Position numbers and translations under genes: made by a program. The notes beneath the pieces were generated by a model. That model saw only the letters and a list, made by a program, of their open reading frames with translations, was not told the origin of the DNA and did no database searches. Positions 37,050 to 46,066 of a DNA stretch of 64,000 bases are shown piece after piece. Numbering within the stretch: position 1 is the first letter of the stretch; every line of letters starts with the position of its first letter. Source of the stretch: an uncultured Methanospirillum sp. (GTDB taxonomy: Archaea > Halobacteriota > Methanomicrobia > Methanomicrobiales > Methanospirillaceae); assembly GCF_963668475.1 (NCBI RefSeq), contig NZ_OY764544.1, positions 3,286,001 to 3,350,000 on the forward strand, written 5' to 3'.

Positions 37050-37745
37050 TTATCGAGCAGTAGTCTGAATACGCGGTTCGATGAGTTTCCAGATCCAGTC
37101 AGCCAGTTCCCTGATGTTCTTTGTCTGGATATAGACCTCTCCCGGGCCGGTGATGTCGGTCACCAGGAATTCCCCTGACAGGAATGTCTCTTTCCAGCCA
37201 CCGAACTTTGTCACCTGGTACGAACAGGTGTCACTGAATGCAACAAGATGGAAGTTGTCTACGACGAGGTGCTCTCCGGGAGCCAGCACATGTTTGTCTA
37301 TCGCTCCGAATGTGTTGATAAAGAGCATGCCCTGTCCTGATACCTTGATCATGAAGAGACCCTGGCCGAAGACACCCTTGGTGAAACCCTGCCATTCCAC
37401 ATCAAGGTTAACTCCCTGTTCTGATGCGATGTATGCGGTCTTCTGGATGATGAAACCCTTGTCAGACCGTATCTCCATGACCTCAACATCCCCGAGCGGT
37501 GCTGCTGAAAATCCCGCCTCTCCCGGACTTGATGTTGCAGTGAACTCGTTGACAAAGAAGGACTGCCCACCGAGAAGTGTCATCCCGATCGTGGAGAGAA
37601 GACCCTGTTTCCGTTTCCTGGTATGAACCTCGATCGACGGCTGCATGTAGGTCATTGCCCCTGCTTCTGCTACGATGGACTCTCCAGGCTGGAGGGTTAC
37701 AACCAGGTATCCGTAACTTGGGCGGTATTTGATCTCGTACTTCAT
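37050..37745 (-). CDS. AIM24-family protein (TIGR00266)
   Basis: A 231-residue protein of the AIM24/TIGR00266 family, a repeated beta-fold also called TRAP-like. Typical stretches: YGYLVVTLQPGESIVAEAGAMTYM at the N-terminus, GGQSFFVNEFTA, and GQGLFMIKVSGQGMLFINTFG. No signal peptide or membrane helix. The biochemical function of the family in archaea is unknown; the mitochondrial namesake affects inner membrane organisation. It is a single gene between the leuA operon and a secreted hypothetical protein, same strand as both. Confidence 0.85.
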   Translation of the reverse strand: MKYEIKYRPSYGYLVVTLQPGESIVAEAGAMTYMQPSIEVHTRKRKQGLLSTIGMTLLGGQSFFVNEFTATSSPGEAGFSAAPLGDVEVMEIRSDKGFIIQKTAYIASEQGVNLDVEWQGFTKGVFGQGLFMIKVSGQGMLFINTFGAIDKHVLAPGEHLVVDNFHLVAFSDTCSYQVTKFGGWKETFLSGEFLVTDITGPGEVYIQTKNIRELADWIWKLIEPRIQTTAR

Positions 37746-37885
37746 TGTTTGCTCCGTGATAATGATAGTACTTCGGGGATGAAAGAGTTGCTGAACCGTG
37801 GGTCCCCTGTTTCGCCGAAAAAAGTAATGAGGTCCGAGAGCCGGATCTTATCGTGGAATGGGGCTGGCCTTATTTTTAATTCTTA

Positions 37886-38491
37886 TTAGGAACACGGATA
37901 CACGACAGTGACGACCGAGTCGTCATCTCCGGCAAGGGCTGTATCATTCTGGTTAACATTGTCGGCAGTCTTCAGGCTGTTGTTATCAGTCTGACTCTGG
38001 TTTGCCCTGGTCGTGTCAAGGAAATCAGATTGTGATGCCCGGGTTTTCTTATGATAAGCATTAATTGCGTTCCAGTCTCCTGCCCTGATGAGTTCACCTA
38101 TTGAGGGTTCAGGTGTCAGATTTTTACTCTCCATGCTTGTTGAACCATTGGTGAAATTATCTGCAACCGCTGAAGTGTTGGTCTGGTTGCTCTCTGTTGC
38201 GTTCGTTTTCGTTGTATTCTGTTGTACCTGAACCTGGGAAGCAGCCTTTATCGGTGTCACGGTCGGGAGTGGTGTCATAACCCTTGGGGTTGAACTCGTC
38301 GCAGAGATGTTGCCTGCAATAAGCCCTGAATAATGAGGGTTTGCACCCATTCGTGCACCTTCGGAAACACCGAAATCCCCATAGTCACCAAACCCCGCCC
38401 CTGCTCCCCCGGCAAGAACAGATGGTGCGGGAAGAATAATGAGAAGAAAGCACAGGAGAAATCCTGTGGCAAATGAAGACCTGACATCCAT
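37886..38491 (-). CDS. Secreted Thr/Asn-rich hypothetical protein
   Basis: About 201 residues from ATG 38491 (MDVRSSFATGFLLCFLLIIL), which gives a clean signal peptide; the longer frame from 38638 puts 49 unrelated residues before it. The mature part starts with a Gly-rich run (GGAGAGFGDYGDFG), then a Thr/Ser/Asn/Gln-rich region with more than ten N-glycosylation sequons, and ends in VVTVVYPCS. It is probably an exposed, glycosylated surface protein. No family recognised. It is divergent from ilvC, with about 225 bases between. Confidence 0.65.
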   Translation of the reverse strand: MDVRSSFATGFLLCFLLIILPAPSVLAGGAGAGFGDYGDFGVSEGARMGANPHYSGLIAGNISATSSTPRVMTPLPTVTPIKAASQVQVQQNTTKTNATESNQTNTSAVADNFTNGSTSMESKNLTPEPSIGELIRAGDWNAINAYHKKTRASQSDFLDTTRANQSQTDNNSLKTADNVNQNDTALAGDDDSVVTVVYPCS

Positions 38492-38717
38492 ATGCTCAGG
38501 TGAATCCTCACCGATGATAACCCTGTTGAACTGAATCTCCTGAAACACAAGATCTCCTGAAGGGAAGACAAGGGACATCGTGCCATGCACCAGGTAATGC
38601 GCGTGACTGCACCACGAAGGGATAATCATCTGCACCACCGTCTGATATCGCTGGATGGAAGGAAAAGTGATATCTCTTCCTTCCCAATGGGTTATCAGGA
38701 GAACGCAGAGGTCATCT

Positions 38718-39713
38718 ATGATCCAGAAGTACTATGATAACGATGTCGATCCGGCTGCAATCGCCAAGAAGACGATTGCAGTGATCGGATACGGCTCTCA
38801 GGGGAGAGGACAGGCACTGAATCTGAAAGACAGTGGTCTGAACGTGATCATTGGTCTGCGCCCGGGAAAGAGCTGGGACCTTGCAAAGAGCGAGGGTTTT
38901 GAGGTCTTCGAGGTTGCAGAGGCAGCAAAGAAGGCTGATGTTATTCAGATTCTTATCCCTGACGAAAATCAGGAAGCGGTGTACCGCTCCTTTATCGGGC
39001 CCAACCTTACCAAGGGCAAGGTCCTCATGTTCTCCCATGGATTCAACATCCACTACGGGCAGATCGTTCCGCCAGCTGATGTTGATGTTGTGATGGTCGC
39101 ACCAAAAGGACCTGGTCACATGGTCAGACGGACCTATACCGAAGGTATGGGTGTTCCGGCCCTGATCGCCATCCATCAGGATGTATCAGGCAGTGCCCGC
39201 AAGGTTGCCCTCGCATATGCACAGGGTATCGGTGCCACCAGGGCAGTAGTCCTTGAGACCAACTTCCGTGAAGAGACCGAGACCGATCTCTTTGGAGAGC
39301 AGGCTGTTCTCTGTGGTGGTATCACCTCCCTTATCAGGGCAGGATTTGAGACCCTTGTTGAAGCCGGGTATGCCCCCGAGATGGCATATCTTGAGGTTCT
39401 TCATGAGACCAAGCTCATCGTCGATCTCATCTACGAAGGCGGGTTTACCAAGATGCGCAGTGCAATCTCCAACACAGCCCAGTATGGTGACCTGACCCGG
39501 GGACCACGTGTCATTGGACAGGAGTCATACATGGCAATGCAGGAGGTTCTTGAAGAGATCCAGAACGGAACTTTTGCCAAGGAATGGATCCTTGAGAATA
39601 TGGTCAACCGCCCTACTTTCACAGCCCTCACCCGGGCAGATGAAGAACATCTGATCGAAGAGGTCGGTTCCGAGATCAGGGCAATGATGCCACAGTTCAA
39701 GAATAAGAGATAA
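38718..39713 (+). CDS. ilvC: Ketol-acid reductoisomerase
   Basis: A class I enzyme of 331 residues from ATG 38718 (MIQKYYDND), preceded by GAGG; the longer frame from 38655 has 21 atypical residues. It converts acetolactate and acetohydroxybutyrate to dihydroxy acids with NADPH and Mg. The Rossmann motif is [21 protein letters not shown] is the cofactor-specificity loop. Metal ligands lie in [12 protein letters not shown] and [17 protein letters not shown]. Although the product of IlvBN is its substrate, the gene is on the opposite strand, 1.8 kb beyond the start of the leuA-ilvBN operon. Confidence 0.96.
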   Translation: MIQKYYDNDVDPAAIAKKTIAVIGYGSQGRGQALNLKDSGLNVIIGLRPGKSWDLAKSEGFEVFEVAEAAKKADVIQILIPDENQEAVYRSFIGPNLTKGKVLMFSHGFNIHYGQIVPPADVDVVMVAPKGPGHMVRRTYTEGMGVPALIAIHQDVSGSARKVALAYAQGIGATRAVVLETNFREETETDLFGEQAVLCGGITSLIRAGFETLVEAGYAPEMAYLEVLHETKLIVDLIYEGGFTKMRSAISNTAQYGDLTRGPRVIGQESYMAMQEVLEEIQNGTFAKEWILENMVNRPTFTALTRADEEHLIEEVGSEIRAMMPQFKNKR

Positions 39714-39729
39714 ATCAATCTTCGAATCC

Positions 39730-39736
39730 TTTTTTT
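39730..39736 (+). terminator. T-run terminator after ilvC
   Basis: Seven T residues sixteen bases after the ilvC stop, between convergent genes. Confidence 0.5.
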
Positions 39737-39748
39737 CCACCTGATGAA

Positions 39749-40969
39749 TCAGGTTGGTGTTGTGATACCTGCATGCTCAGCAAAGGCGATCAGTTCACCA
39801 GGTATTGATCCGGTCCGTTGGAGAAGTGATCGCAGGCTTTCATTTCTGCGGTTCATACCGCAGTGAGCGAGATCGTTTCTGAGATCAGATACACGCTCCC
39901 AGATCCTGACCATCTCTTTCCAGTCCGGTACATCAAGGAGGAGATGGGTGTATGGTGTTGTCTCGGCAGATATCCCCTGGAGGGTCAGCGCAAGACCGGT
40001 CAGGGTCCGGGAGACTGTATGCCTGCTGTCTGCATCAAGCCATGACTCATCAACTCCAATCACCAGCATAGAGACAGAGATGAGCCACTCACGGGAGAGA
40101 GAGACCCCCTGCATCTCCAGGCCCTGATCGATCTGGTACCTGATCAGCCTGTGCTGTATAAAAAGATACTCGCGACTGAGTTCTTCAGGGCTTGGGAGTG
40201 CTGCCATCTCCCCGGTCTCCTCAAGCTCTTTCAGGACCGGGAGGAGTGCTGGAGCAAACCTGGCTATCTCATCCCTGACTACTGGAAGATCGTGCGATAT
40301 TCCCCATGCAGCATACATGGCATCAACCGGTCTTGAGAGCCTGACCGCTCTGGTGAAGGTTCCAAGCAGATGCGACCATCCTGTCAGGTGTGTGGGTGGC
40401 TCTGGTTCCATCCCGGCTTTGTGGATACTTCCCTGCAAGCCGGTGAACAGAGATCCGATTTGGACCGCGTCAGTATGTGACATAAGGGCTCTCACCCCGG
40501 AGATCCAGTCAATTACCTGCAGGATGGGCTGAAGGTTTACGATATGCCTGAAACCATACTCGTCCGACTGAGTTGCATACACAACCCCGATGACCTTCAC
40601 CCTCCTGACCTCCTTCATCCATGTTGCAGCTAGAGAGATGATGAACGGAAGACTCCGGTGTCCATCAGTGACGTCAAAGAGGATCTCCTCTCCTTCTTCT
40701 GCTACACCGGCAAGAAGAGTGAAGGTCTCCCATAGTTCATCCTCATTCGTTCCTTCAGGAAGCCAGAGTTTTCTGACTACCAGTCCCCGGGATTCACATG
40801 CTGCTGCTATCTGTGCACTTCGGGGATCTCGTATACAGAGGACCATCTCATCAGGATGCCAGAAGTTCCAGATTGCTTCCTGGACTAAATCAGTAACCTG
40901 GCACTGTTCATCACGGCAGAACCTTGATGATTCAGGTCTTTCAGGATTGATACATGAGATACATCTCAT
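39749..40969 (-). CDS. Stand-alone CARF-HEPN protein (Csx1/TM1812 type)
   Basis: A 406-residue protein. Residues 1-180 look like the CARF ring-nucleotide sensor of the TM1812/Csx2 branch: a first beta strand CISCINP, DLVQEAIWNFWHPDEMVLC, then EEILFDVTDGHRSLPFIISLAA (95-115) matching the family's DITHGFRSLP element, and WISGVRALMSHTDA. The C-terminal helical half ends in a HEPN-type RNase motif Rx4H, RNDLAH (Arg364, His369). Such proteins are normally triggered by cyclic oligoadenylate from a type III CRISPR Cas10. No CRISPR array, cas10 or other cas gene is in this window. The N-terminus carries four cysteines (3, 6, 18, 23) in place of the usual first-loop residues. Confidence 0.78.
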   Translation of the reverse strand: MRCISCINPERPESSRFCRDEQCQVTDLVQEAIWNFWHPDEMVLCIRDPRSAQIAAACESRGLVVRKLWLPEGTNEDELWETFTLLAGVAEEGEEILFDVTDGHRSLPFIISLAATWMKEVRRVKVIGVVYATQSDEYGFRHIVNLQPILQVIDWISGVRALMSHTDAVQIGSLFTGLQGSIHKAGMEPEPPTHLTGWSHLLGTFTRAVRLSRPVDAMYAAWGISHDLPVVRDEIARFAPALLPVLKELEETGEMAALPSPEELSREYLFIQHRLIRYQIDQGLEMQGVSLSREWLISVSMLVIGVDESWLDADSRHTVSRTLTGLALTLQGISAETTPYTHLLLDVPDWKEMVRIWERVSDLRNDLAHCGMNRRNESLRSLLQRTGSIPGELIAFAEHAGITTPT

Positions 40970-41055
40970 CGGCTCTTGATCTTCATATACCGGGAGGGAT
41001 AAATGCTGATCGGAACTGATCCTGGAGTGCCGACCGTGGCATCCGGAGTCTTCTG

Positions 41056-42249
41056 ATGAAGATAGGCTATATCTATGATGTTATCTATCCTGAGACCATC
41101 GGCGGGGTGGAGAAACGAATTCATGAGATCGGTGTACGACTTGCCTCCCGGGGCCATGAGGTCCACCTGTACGGAATGAAATACTGGACCGGGCCTGACA
41201 TTCTTGAACGTGACGGGATGGTGCTTCATGGTGTCTGTCCTGCAATGGGGCTCTACACCGAGGGTCGAAGGTCTATCCTGCAGGCAGTCCGCTATACTCT
41301 GGGACTGATACCTCATCTCCTCAAGTCTGACATGGAAATTTTTGACTGCCAGAATTTTCCTTACTTTCCTGCGATCCTCCTTTCGCTCTTCTGCATGGTA
41401 AAGAACCGTTGTCTTGTTATTACCTGGCACGAGTTCTGGGGACGGTACTGGTTTTCATACCTTGGGATCAGCGGATTAGCAGGACTTCTCATTGAACGGA
41501 CAGCCCTTCATTTGAGTCCGCGGATCATCTCCGTCTCACCCCTGACGTCTGCTCAGATAAGGACGGCTGGTTACCCTGGTGATGTAGCCCTTGTTCCGAA
41601 TGGCATTGACGTTGGAGCAATATCTACGGTTCCTCCGGCAGAAAAGGGGTCAGACCTGATATTTGTGGGCCGGTTAATTCCGGAAAAACATCCAGAACTT
41701 GTTGCCGATGCGGTGAGGCTACTTGTTGCAGATTATCCTGCTTTGCATGCCATCATCATTGGAGACGGCCCTGACTTTGACCTGATCCGTGATCACATCG
41801 CACAGCACAATCTCGGTGGCAACATCACGCTGACAGGGTTTGTCACCAATCACGAGGAGGTTATGGGTCTGATGAAGTCGTCAAAGGTGTTTGTCCTTCC
41901 AAGTGAAAGGGAGGGTTTTGGCATTGCCGCCCTGGAAGCGATGGCATGCGGGCTCTCCCTGGTCACCGTGGATCATCCCCGCAATGCTGCATCAGCCCAT
42001 GTTCTTCCAGGTGCCGGATACCTCGCTACCATGACTGCGGACGATATCGCCGCAGGAATCAGAACCTGTCTTGAGAACCGCCCGGACCCTGTGGTTCTTG
42101 CCCACTATGCCGCATCACACGACTGGGACCAGATAACCCGTGACCTTGAGCAGTACTACCGGACGCTGGTAACCGACGTATGCCAGGAACAGATGCCTGA
42201 TCGGCGGTGTTCAGCCATCTTTGATATATTCAGGAGGGCTGAAATATAG
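41056..42249 (+). CDS. GT4-family glycosyltransferase
   Basis: A 397-residue GT-B fold enzyme. The N-terminal acceptor domain starts with YDVIYPETIGGVEKRIHEIG, the glycine-rich GGVE loop of family GT4; the C-terminal donor domain has FVGRLIPEKHPELV, VPNGID and PSEREGFGIAALEAMACG, the E-x7-E motif of retaining enzymes. It probably adds a sugar from a nucleotide donor to a surface glycan or lipid. Donor and acceptor are unknown. It is divergent from the CARF-HEPN gene (86 bases between) and followed after two bases by a DUF1805 gene. Confidence 0.92.
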   Translation: MKIGYIYDVIYPETIGGVEKRIHEIGVRLASRGHEVHLYGMKYWTGPDILERDGMVLHGVCPAMGLYTEGRRSILQAVRYTLGLIPHLLKSDMEIFDCQNFPYFPAILLSLFCMVKNRCLVITWHEFWGRYWFSYLGISGLAGLLIERTALHLSPRIISVSPLTSAQIRTAGYPGDVALVPNGIDVGAISTVPPAEKGSDLIFVGRLIPEKHPELVADAVRLLVADYPALHAIIIGDGPDFDLIRDHIAQHNLGGNITLTGFVTNHEEVMGLMKSSKVFVLPSEREGFGIAALEAMACGLSLVTVDHPRNAASAHVLPGAGYLATMTADDIAAGIRTCLENRPDPVVLAHYAASHDWDQITRDLEQYYRTLVTDVCQEQMPDRRCSAIFDIFRRAEI

Positions 42250-42251
42250 GT

Positions 42252-42554
42252 ATGGCATCTGAATCGTTCTCTCTGGGAGGAAAGACCTTTATGGGACATG
42301 TCATCCCCATCGGCCCGGTGAATCTCGTATTTGCAATGGGGGAGAAAGGACTGGTTGGTTGTGGAGCGGTTGATGTATTAGCATTAGACAAATTTCATCT
42401 TCCTGCTGCCAAGGTACGACCGGTCGGCACACCATCGGTCAGCACCATCGACGAGCTCCTCTCCGGTGAGATCGTTTCAGTGAATCAGGCAGGAACCGCT
42501 CTTGGTATTACTATAGGTATGAACGGGAAGGATGCCCTGCTCCGGTTAGCATAA
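42252..42554 (+). CDS. DUF1805 protein (YunC-like)
   Basis: A 100-residue soluble protein of the DUF1805 family: VNLVFAMGEKGLVGCGAVDVLALDKF and IDELLSGEIVSVNQAGTALGI. Its function is unknown. It begins two bases after the glycosyltransferase stop and is co-transcribed; a functional link is not obvious. A T8 run follows at 42600-42607. Confidence 0.85.
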   Translation: MASESFSLGGKTFMGHVIPIGPVNLVFAMGEKGLVGCGAVDVLALDKFHLPAAKVRPVGTPSVSTIDELLSGEIVSVNQAGTALGITIGMNGKDALLRLA

Positions 42555-42599
42555 CCAGATCTTTATCCCAATATCTTCTGATAGTTCTCTTTTTTTTCA

Positions 42600-42607
42600 T
42601 TTTCAGA
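42600..42607 (+). terminator. T-run terminator after DUF1805 gene
   Basis: A run of eight T about 45 bases after the stop codon, following AGTTCTC. Confidence 0.45.
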
Positions 42608-42736
42608 GAAGAGATGACCTCATTCCTGTTCATAGCACCCCCTGACTACTATACATACCACTCACCAGGAAATGATACTACCTGGAAAAAGGAAAGGAGA
42701 GGATAGAGAATGTATTAACGAAATCTCGCTATCTTA

Positions 42737-43549
42737 TTATCTAATAGCCTGTGCTATCAGGACACGCCACTCTGCACCATTCAGATTAATTGTGTTCCAG
42801 TATGCCTCTCTCCCCTTGGGTTCTGTGGGGTCAGGACGCCAGAGCTCGTATGAGATACTCCCTTCCTTCTCCTTCATCATGGCATTCTTTACATCCCTGA
42901 ATGTCGGATACTCGGTCAGGTAATTATCTGGTGGAATTTTATCCTCTTCTGATGAATCAGATACGTAGAGGATCTTTCCGTCGGGCTGCATCACCATCGC
43001 TATTGCATCAGTTCCGTTGACCAGGGGACCGATGACTGCATCGCAGAATGGGCTGGTGAGCAAAACTGCGATTGCTGCTCCATTCTGGTCATCAACGACA
43101 GCAGGTCTTATGACCAGGATCATGTGATCGCCATCTTTACGGGGAGTGGCATTTCCTGTGCGGGGTTTGAGGACCGTTATCACATTCAGTACAGATGGAT
43201 CGCTGGTGATGGCAGATATCTGTTCTGGGTTGAAATACGATTCATTGAGCGATGAAAGGGTGGTATTGCCTGCCACTAAAACAACACCTACCCAACCGGG
43301 AATATTCATCCGATTCCTTGAGACGATCTTTTCTGCCGATGCGGTCTTCAACGATTCACCACTGAAGACCCCTGCAGTCTCCGAGATATTACTGTCTACT
43401 GCTTCGAGCGTATCTGAAAGCGATGAACTGACGTTGCCAAGCAGGTCTATGCCTGAGGGATTAACCTGATCAGCAGCGGCTGATCCTATGAAAAGACTGC
43501 TAGATAACAGAATGATAATGAGCGGTATGATTACCGGTGTACGGATCAT
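42737..43549 (-). CDS. Secreted single cache-domain protein
   Basis: A 270-residue protein with a signal peptide (PLIIILLSSSLFIGSAAA) and one dCache-like domain. Near the C-terminus MVMQPDGKILYVSDSSEEDKIP and SISYELWRP parallel the corresponding part of the three-cache protein at 24.7-26.4 kb (IMIVQPNGQIVYES), so the two are distant paralogues. No anchor or output domain follows. It is probably an extracytoplasmic small-molecule-binding protein whose transducer is encoded elsewhere. It is divergent from the uspA-like gene. Confidence 0.75.
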   Translation of the reverse strand: MIRTPVIIPLIIILLSSSLFIGSAAADQVNPSGIDLLGNVSSSLSDTLEAVDSNISETAGVFSGESLKTASAEKIVSRNRMNIPGWVGVVLVAGNTTLSSLNESYFNPEQISAITSDPSVLNVITVLKPRTGNATPRKDGDHMILVIRPAVVDDQNGAAIAVLLTSPFCDAVIGPLVNGTDAIAMVMQPDGKILYVSDSSEEDKIPPDNYLTEYPTFRDVKNAMMKEKEGSISYELWRPDPTEPKGREAYWNTINLNGAEWRVLIAQAIR

Positions 43550-43641
43550 GGCTATACGATGTCTCTGCAGATACCTATTTTTTTCGCAGGTTTACATAGC
43601 CGGTCATCATCTTTTAATGTCAAGCTGCAGATAGAAAGTCT

Positions 43642-44094
43642 ATGTACAAGCGAATCCTCATCGGAGTTGACGGTTCTCCCGAGAGCATGAAGGCACTGCG
43701 CGACGCAGTCAGACTCGCGAAATTGCTGAGTGCAACCGTTGATCTCCTCTTTGTCATTCCTCCCAGGATTTATGCCCAGTGTGCAGAACAGGATGTGATT
43801 GTTCATCAGCAGAATGGCAGTGCGCAACGTATCAGTATGCTCCAGATGGAGGAGAATGAACTCTTTGACACGATCAAGGCAGTTTCAGCAGAAGAGGGGC
43901 ATGAAGTTTCAATCCACACCCGTGTGGGTGATGCAGTCGAAGGTCTGATTGAGTTCTCCCAGTCACATGGCAGCGATCTGATCATTGTGGGATCAAGTGG
44001 GAAAGGAATGGCCGGACGATTGATCCTCGGAAGCGTAAGCACAGGTGTTGTTCACCAGAGCCAGGTTCCGGTTCTGGTTATCAAACCTGACTGA
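43642..44094 (+). CDS. Universal stress protein (UspA family)
   Basis: A 150-residue single-domain Usp protein. It starts YKRILIGVDGSPESMKALRDAV and has the ATP-binding signature GSSGKGMAGRLILGSVS near the end, followed by the final strand VPVLVIKP. An ATP-binding type is therefore expected. Function is general stress adaptation. Monocistronic. Confidence 0.94.
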   Translation: MYKRILIGVDGSPESMKALRDAVRLAKLLSATVDLLFVIPPRIYAQCAEQDVIVHQQNGSAQRISMLQMEENELFDTIKAVSAEEGHEVSIHTRVGDAVEGLIEFSQSHGSDLIIVGSSGKGMAGRLILGSVSTGVVHQSQVPVLVIKPD

Positions 44095-44134
44095 CTCGTC
44101 GGTTAAGAAAAAAGAACAGTGACCCGGAGGTCAT

Positions 44135-44827
44135 TCAGGGTCTGTTATCGTATACGTTGCGGGTAACCTTTGCAATAAAGACAGCCCAGAGCGGGCTGAG
44201 CACAAATCCAAAGATAACACCGAGCGGAGGAATGACATTGAGCCCCATGATGATGATACACAGGACCATCGAGATGATCCAGATGATCACCCACATGAAT
44301 ACATAGGGGCCCCATCCGATCCCATCTCCAACCTTTCTGGTGATCTCGCCGATACTGAATGCATCCATGATATTGCCGCTTCTTGAGAAGTGAACATATG
44401 CCATGTACATGATCAGCGTGATGATCGCGAAGATAAGCCCAGTAACAAGGAGTCCTATACTGCCGACAATAAACCCAAGGATCTCATCGATACGGCCCCT
44501 GCCAAGTACTGCGGCCACAATCGGGGCAATACTCAAGAGACCGAGTACCACACCGACAATGATTGCCGGGATCAGATAGAGAATTGTGACGATGTTCAGT
44601 TTCCATCCATCAATGAAGAGACGCTTGTAATCATCGACTTCGGGTGCTTCGCTGCCGGTTGCTCCGTATACCCTGACCAGGTATCCATTGAACAACGGAA
44701 TAATACAGATGGTGATGGCCTGGATGATCATCAGCACGATGAGAGTAACCCACCGCTGCCACTTCTCGACCAGTCCTTCTCGTACGTACTCGGATCCATC
44801 CGAGAGTATTGCAGAGTATGATGCCAT
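44135..44827 (-). CDS. DUF4013 membrane protein
   Basis: About 230 residues from ATG 44827 (MASYSAILSD), seven bases after GAGGA; the frame extends to 44863. It has about five or six hydrophobic helices. The stretch GYLVRVYGATGSEAPEVDDYKRLFIDGWK is the hallmark of the archaeal DUF4013 family, whose function is unknown. It is a single gene between uspA (convergent) and the ferredoxin:thioredoxin reductase gene. Confidence 0.85.
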   Translation of the reverse strand: MASYSAILSDGSEYVREGLVEKWQRWVTLIVLMIIQAITICIIPLFNGYLVRVYGATGSEAPEVDDYKRLFIDGWKLNIVTILYLIPAIIVGVVLGLLSIAPIVAAVLGRGRIDEILGFIVGSIGLLVTGLIFAIITLIMYMAYVHFSRSGNIMDAFSIGEITRKVGDGIGWGPYVFMWVIIWIISMVLCIIIMGLNVIPPLGVIFGFVLSPLWAVFIAKVTRNVYDNRP

Positions 44828-44946
44828 GTCTGGTTCCTCTGGTACATAATCAGGAGCATACATCGTATCAAGATATCGAAATGAACCGGTGATTTATCAT
44901 GTACACCGCCTTGAGATCGATGTAATGAGCAGGTGGGATGAGGTGT

Positions 44947-45225
44947 TTAAGCCTCTTTATCGAAGAAAAAGTTACATGTGCAGTGACCAGCCTGATCAAG
45001 TTCATCCTGATGATACACGCATGGGCAGATGATCTTTTTGTCAGTTTCAATGTCGCCTGACCTGATCCGGCACGGGCAATAACGGAACCCGAACCTCTCG
45101 GTATTGCGGGCAAGACCTCGTATAACCGTTACCCGCTGCTTCTCATCAGGGTTAAGGATCCATCCATGTTCCTTTGCATACTCCTCTGCCCATGATCTCA
45201 CAACCTCTTCCTGCTCTTCACTCAT
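44947..45225 (-). CDS. Ferredoxin:thioredoxin reductase catalytic subunit
   Basis: A 92-residue protein with the full cysteine pattern of the FTR catalytic chain: RYCPCR, IICPCVYH and HCTC. These hold the 4Fe-4S cluster and redox-active disulfide that pass electrons from ferredoxin to thioredoxin. The variable subunit is absent, as in many archaea. It could reactivate enzymes after oxygen exposure. The gene is separate from its neighbours; purC lies beyond it upstream on the same strand with a 124-base gap. Confidence 0.9.
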   Translation of the reverse strand: MSEEQEEVVRSWAEEYAKEHGWILNPDEKQRVTVIRGLARNTERFGFRYCPCRIRSGDIETDKKIICPCVYHQDELDQAGHCTCNFFFDKEA

Positions 45226-45349
45226 GATATCTCTTCTATTCAGTCTGAACTGACTTCAATGTGATGTACCGTAAAATTATGATGGCTCTTTTATTCTTCT
45301 TACAGAGCCACCCGTTATGTTTTCGTAATTCTCTTTTGGGAGGCAGTAT

Positions 45350-46066
45350 TTATCCGCCAAAACCCGGAATGATCCTCTCAAGGACACGACGGTACGCGGT
45401 CATCACGTCACCCTTCTCAAACCTGTATACGTCCTTGTCAAATGACTCACCGGTCTTCATGTCCCAAAGCCTCATTGAGTCCATGCTGATCTCGTCACCG
45501 AGAAGGATGGAATCTTTTGCTTTTCCGAACTCAAGTTTGAAATCAACCAGCCTGATTCCGGATTCATCAAAGAATCTGGAGAGGATTTCATTAATCCGAA
45601 GTGCTGCCTTTTTCACAGCAGCAAGTTCATCAGGATTCAGAATTCCAAGCGCGTAGATGATCTCGTCATTGATCATCGGGTCTCCGCGTTCATCATCCTT
45701 GTAATCGATAGCGATAACCGGTGGATTTAGTGTCGTCCCCTCATTAATCGGGTACTTCTTCACCATCGAACCAGCAGCGACATTCCTTACGATCACCTCG
45801 AGAGGGATCATCTGGAGCTTCTTCACGATCATGGTGTCAGGGTCAGGCCTGCTGATGAAATGGGTCTGAACGCCGTTCTCCTCCAGAAGGCGCATGAAGA
45901 ACTCTGATGCAGTCGCATTGAACCGCCCTTTATTCTCAAACCGGTCGTGCTTGACACCGTTGAAAGCGGTCATGTCATTGCGGAAGACTACCTTCAGTTC
46001 ATCCGGATTTTCAGTCCGGTACACTGATTTAGCCTTCCCCTCATACAGGGGGGTCTCCATGCTCAT
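45350..46066 (-). CDS. purC: Phosphoribosylaminoimidazole-succinocarboxamide synthase
   Basis: A 238-residue SAICAR synthetase of purine synthesis: joins aspartate to CAIR with ATP. Motifs: LYEGKAKSVYRT at the start, FRNDMTAFNGVK, MIPLEVIVRNVAAGSM, and RLVDFKLEFGK and LGDEISMDSMRLWD near the end. Length is normal. Its ATG overlaps the cofG stop (ATGA, 46063-46066), so it is translated with cofG even though the pathways differ; both draw on purine/GTP-derived metabolites. Confidence 0.96.
   Translation of the reverse strand: MSMETPLYEGKAKSVYRTENPDELKVVFRNDMTAFNGVKHDRFENKGRFNATASEFFMRLLEENGVQTHFISRPDPDTMIVKKLQMIPLEVIVRNVAAGSMVKKYPINEGTTLNPPVIAIDYKDDERGDPMINDEIIYALGILNPDELAAVKKAALRINEILSRFFDESGIRLVDFKLEFGKAKDSILLGDEISMDSMRLWDMKTGESFDKDVYRFEKGDVMTAYRRVLERIIPGFGG

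Noticed and set aside
40970..41055. N-terminal extension of the CARF-HEPN gene
   Set aside because: The frame stays open upstream but has no ATG, GTG or TTG, and the ATG at 40969 already gives the first beta strand of the family.
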